DNA from: Janthinobacterium sp. Marseille
GTDB lineage: Bacteria; Pseudomonadota; Gammaproteobacteria; Burkholderiales; Burkholderiaceae_D
Direction: 5' to 3'
Assembly (NCBI RefSeq): GCF_000013625.1
Contig: NC_009659.1
Span: 1,178,001 to 1,242,000, forward strand
DNA: 64,000 bases
The notes below the pieces were generated by a model. It was not told the origin of the DNA. It did not search any database and saw nothing but the letters and a program-made list of their open reading frames with translations. Each line of letters opens with the position of its first letter. The stretch's first letter is position 1. Positions 61,867 to 64,000 of this stretch are shown here, piece after piece. A program made the translations under genes and the position numbers.

Positions 61867-63162
61867 ATGGCTAGCGCACGTATCGTCCTGATTTCCGGCA
61901 TCGCATCCGGCCAGGGCAAGACTACGGTCACCGCAGCCCTGGCACGCAAGCTGATACGCCAGGGTTTGCGTGTACGCGTGTTCAAGACCGGGCCTGATTA
62001 CCTCGATCCCATGATTTTGCAGCGTGCCAGCGGAGCTGAAGTCTATGCGCTCGATTTATGGATGGTAGGACTCGACGATTGCCGTCGATTGCTGGCTAAG
62101 GCAGCAAGAGAAGTTGATGTGATCCTGATCGAAGGCGTAATGGGTTTGTACGATGGCGATCCTTCATCGGCGGATCTGGCGCGTGCGTTTGGTGTGCCGG
62201 TAGTCGTGGTACTGGATGCAGCCAAGATGGCGCAGACGGTGGGGGCGGTAGTGCTCGGTTTGCAGCAATACGGCCCGGTTGACCTGGCCGGCGTGATCGT
62301 CAATCGGATTGCCAGCGCATCGCACGCCAAGATGGTGACGCAGGGCATACGCAATGTACCTATCCTCGCGACTTTGTCGAAGCAGGCGCAGGCTTTGCCG
62401 GAGCGTCACCTGGGCCTGGTACAGCCGGATGAAATTGCACAGGTCGACCAGGTACTGGACCAGATGGCCGACCAGATAGAAATCGATATGGCGGCATGGG
62501 AAGCGATTGCGCCGGTGTCGCTGGATGAGAGCCTGGCTGCAGCGACAATGCCGCAATTGCTGGCAGGTAAAACTATCGCGATTGCACGCGATGCAGCCTT
62601 CGCCTTTGTGTATCACGCGAACCTGGAATGCCTGCGCGCTGCCGGTGCGAAGCTGGCATTCTTTTCTCCATTGAATGATGAAGCGATACCGGCCGATGCG
62701 AATGCCGTGTATATCCCCGGCGGGTATCCGGAACTGCATTGCGCGACTTTGGCGGGAGCGCAGAACTGGCAGGAATCCATGCGTGCGGCCCATGCGCGGA
62801 ATATACCCATCCTCGCAGAATGCGGCGGCATGATGGTGATTGCCGATCATCTGACCGATGCACAGGGCAGGCAATGGCCGATGGTCGGTTTGATGCCGGG
62901 TGAGGTGGTAATGCAAGGCAAGCTGGCCGGTCTCGGCATGCAGTCACTGGCGACCGAAGACGGCGAATTGCGCGGCCATGCATTTCATTACTCGACGCTG
63001 AGTACGCCGGTCGAGCCGCAGGCGCAAACCGTCAAACGTTCGAATGGCGCGCAAGGTGAGGCGGTGTACAAGCAGGGTGCATTGACTGCGACTTACTTCC
63101 ACGCCTACTTTTCATCCTGCCCGGCGGCGACCGCGCGGATTTTTGCTCCGAAGGATAAGTGA
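61867..63162 (+). CDS. cobB: Cobyrinic acid a,c-diamide synthase
   Basis: 431 residues. The N-terminal ATP-dependent amidoligase domain has the P-loop SGIASGQGKTTVTAAL and FKTGPDYLDPMIL. The C-terminal class I glutamine amidotransferase domain has AVYIPGGYPELH and the nucleophile loop ILAECGGMMVIAD, with the catalytic His near GHAFHYS. It amidates the a and c side chains of (hydrogeno)cobyrinate. It overlaps cobU by one base (TGATG). Confidence 0.94.
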   Translation: MASARIVLISGIASGQGKTTVTAALARKLIRQGLRVRVFKTGPDYLDPMILQRASGAEVYALDLWMVGLDDCRRLLAKAAREVDVILIEGVMGLYDGDPSSADLARAFGVPVVVVLDAAKMAQTVGAVVLGLQQYGPVDLAGVIVNRIASASHAKMVTQGIRNVPILATLSKQAQALPERHLGLVQPDEIAQVDQVLDQMADQIEIDMAAWEAIAPVSLDESLAAATMPQLLAGKTIAIARDAAFAFVYHANLECLRAAGAKLAFFSPLNDEAIPADANAVYIPGGYPELHCATLAGAQNWQESMRAAHARNIPILAECGGMMVIADHLTDAQGRQWPMVGLMPGEVVMQGKLAGLGMQSLATEDGELRGHAFHYSTLSTPVEPQAQTVKRSNGAQGEAVYKQGALTATYFHAYFSSCPAATARIFAPKDK

Positions 63163-63710
63163 TGATGCGCACACTGGTCATTGGTGGTGCACGTTCCGGC
63201 AAGAGTGCGCATGCAGAAGCGCTGGCGACGGCATCCGGCAAGCCGGTCGTGTATATCGCCACGGCACAAGCCGGTGATGCCGAGATGCAGCTGCGTATCG
63301 CACATCATCGCGCCCGCCGCGATGGACAATGGCAAACGGTGGAGGAAACACTCGCGCTCGGCGACGCAATTCAGCAATACAGTCGGGAGGACAACCTGAT
63401 CCTGGTTGATTGCCTGACAGTCTGGCTATCCAATTTGCTGTTCTCCGAAAACCGTGAATTCCCTGAGGTAGGAACGATAGCTGCGCCGGCTTATTTCACT
63501 GAGCAGCGTGCTGCTTTCTTGCAAGCCCTGACGCAAGCCGCCGGTGACATCATCCTGGTCTCGAATGAAGTCGGGCAGGGCATCGTGCCGCAAGGTGCGA
63601 TTTCACGCTGGTTTGTTGATGAAGCCGGACGCCTGAATCAGTCAGTAGCGGCAACATGCGAGCGTGCAGTGCTGGTCGTGGCGGGTTTGCCGCTGACGCT
63701 GAAGGGCTGA
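63162..63710 (+). CDS. cobU: Bifunctional adenosylcobinamide kinase / guanylyltransferase
   Basis: 182 residues from ATG 63162 (AAGGA at 63151-63155; the GTG three bases earlier fits less well). P-loop LVIGGARSGKSAHAEAL, the guanylylated-His loop IAHHRARRDGQWQTVEE, LVDCLTVWLSNLL and the C-terminal SNEVGQGIVPQGAISRWFVD are all diagnostic. It phosphorylates adenosylcobinamide and adds GMP, making the substrate for CobS. Confidence 0.95.
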   Translation: MMRTLVIGGARSGKSAHAEALATASGKPVVYIATAQAGDAEMQLRIAHHRARRDGQWQTVEETLALGDAIQQYSREDNLILVDCLTVWLSNLLFSENREFPEVGTIAAPAYFTEQRAAFLQALTQAAGDIILVSNEVGQGIVPQGAISRWFVDEAGRLNQSVAATCERAVLVVAGLPLTLKG

Positions 63711-63711
63711 G

Positions 63712-64000
63712 ATGTTATTTGGTTTGTCTTGCGGCGCGATCGCGATCCTGATGTTGCTCGGCGTATTGCTGGATATGCGCCTGGGTGAAGCGACGCGCTG
63801 GCATCCGTTGGTCGGCTTCGGCAACCTGGCGATACGTATTGAAAAGAAGTTCAACACCGGCGGTTCGCGCATTGCACGCGGTGCATTGGCGTGGATACTG
63901 GTCGTCGCACCGTTTGTCGCAGTCGCCTGGCTGCTGACTTTCTGGGTCGCACAATTCGATGCCTTGTTCGCACTTGGTGTGCATGCCTTGCTATTGTATT
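63712..64000 (+). CDS. cbiB: Adenosylcobinamide-phosphate synthase CbiB, N-terminal part
   Basis: ATG 63712 begins one base after the cobU stop; 96 codons are visible before the window ends. The membrane protein starts with LLGVLLDMRLGEATRWHPLV and GFGNLAIRIEKKFN, the characteristic N-terminus of CbiB/CobD, which attaches aminopropanol phosphate to adenosylcobyric acid. It continues beyond the right edge. Confidence 0.9.
   Translation, partial: MLFGLSCGAIAILMLLGVLLDMRLGEATRWHPLVGFGNLAIRIEKKFNTGGSRIARGALAWILVVAPFVAVAWLLTFWVAQFDALFALGVHALLLY

Overview
The window is a chromosomal segment of a beta-proteobacterium, most likely an Oxalobacteraceae member of the Herminiimonas / Janthinobacterium type. 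This is inferred from the moderate-to-high GC content, the dense Burkholderiales-style gene neighbourhoods (DUF1289, DUF4124, FliL-like, CheZ, PrfC) and the protein sequences themselves. It looks like core and niche-adaptive chromosome: there is no insertion sequence, phage, integrase, CRISPR array, rRNA or tRNA that I can see. Species assignment from memory is tentative.

Layout. 1-5 kb: the end of an AraC regulator, a TauE/SafE exporter, a repetitive solenoid protein next to a GNAT-like protein, and a divergent NimT-like MFS exporter / NimR-like regulator pair. 5-11.1 kb: an unknown protein, a methyltransferase, then a TetR-led paraquat-inducible (pqi) operon in which PqiA is split into two genes, followed by the MCE protein PqiB and lipoprotein PqiC. 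11.1-16.2 kb: a LysR regulator divergent from a D-tartrate dehydratase, small unknown genes, a CheY-like receiver and a lipoprotein hydrolase. 16.1-19.3 kb: a large autotransporter. 19.5-26.1 kb: ferredoxin-NADP reductase behind a Fur-box promoter, then a MacA-MacB-outer membrane factor efflux operon. 26.2-31.7 kb: a TPP-riboswitch-controlled CytX transporter, a SnoaL-like secreted protein, a LexA-box promoter that seems to drive a very short RNA, a two-domain methylglyoxal-synthase-like protein, a PhnD-like binding protein and small membrane proteins.

31.7-42.6 kb: DUF1289, PrfC, a membrane-anchored TAXI protein, a rhodanese, NhaA, and the nitrogen block glnA - DUF4124 - ntrB - ntrC, with a sigma-54 promoter and NtrC sites ahead of glnA. 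42.8-48.0 kb: two AspT-family exchangers plus aspartate 4-decarboxylase, a likely aspartate/alanine decarboxylation cycle. 48-50.7 kb: a cheZ-cheA pair on the minus strand. 51.2-64 kb: a cobalamin region. cobT-cobS-cobC are followed, beyond an opposite-strand kinase-like gene, by two cobalamin-riboswitch / TonB-receptor modules. The second leads an operon btuB-btuC-btuD-cobO-cobB-cobU-cbiB that runs off the end. Together these genes support corrinoid uptake, adenosylation, amidation and nucleotide-loop assembly.

The least expected signals are the SOS-box promoter with an adjacent terminator (candidate sRNA with a C-rich loop, 28.40-28.50 kb), the tandem methylglyoxal-synthase fold protein, the duplicated riboswitch-receptor modules, the large btuB-btuC intercistronic hairpin, the roughly 160-residue charged insert in MacA, and the hexad-repeat solenoid protein.
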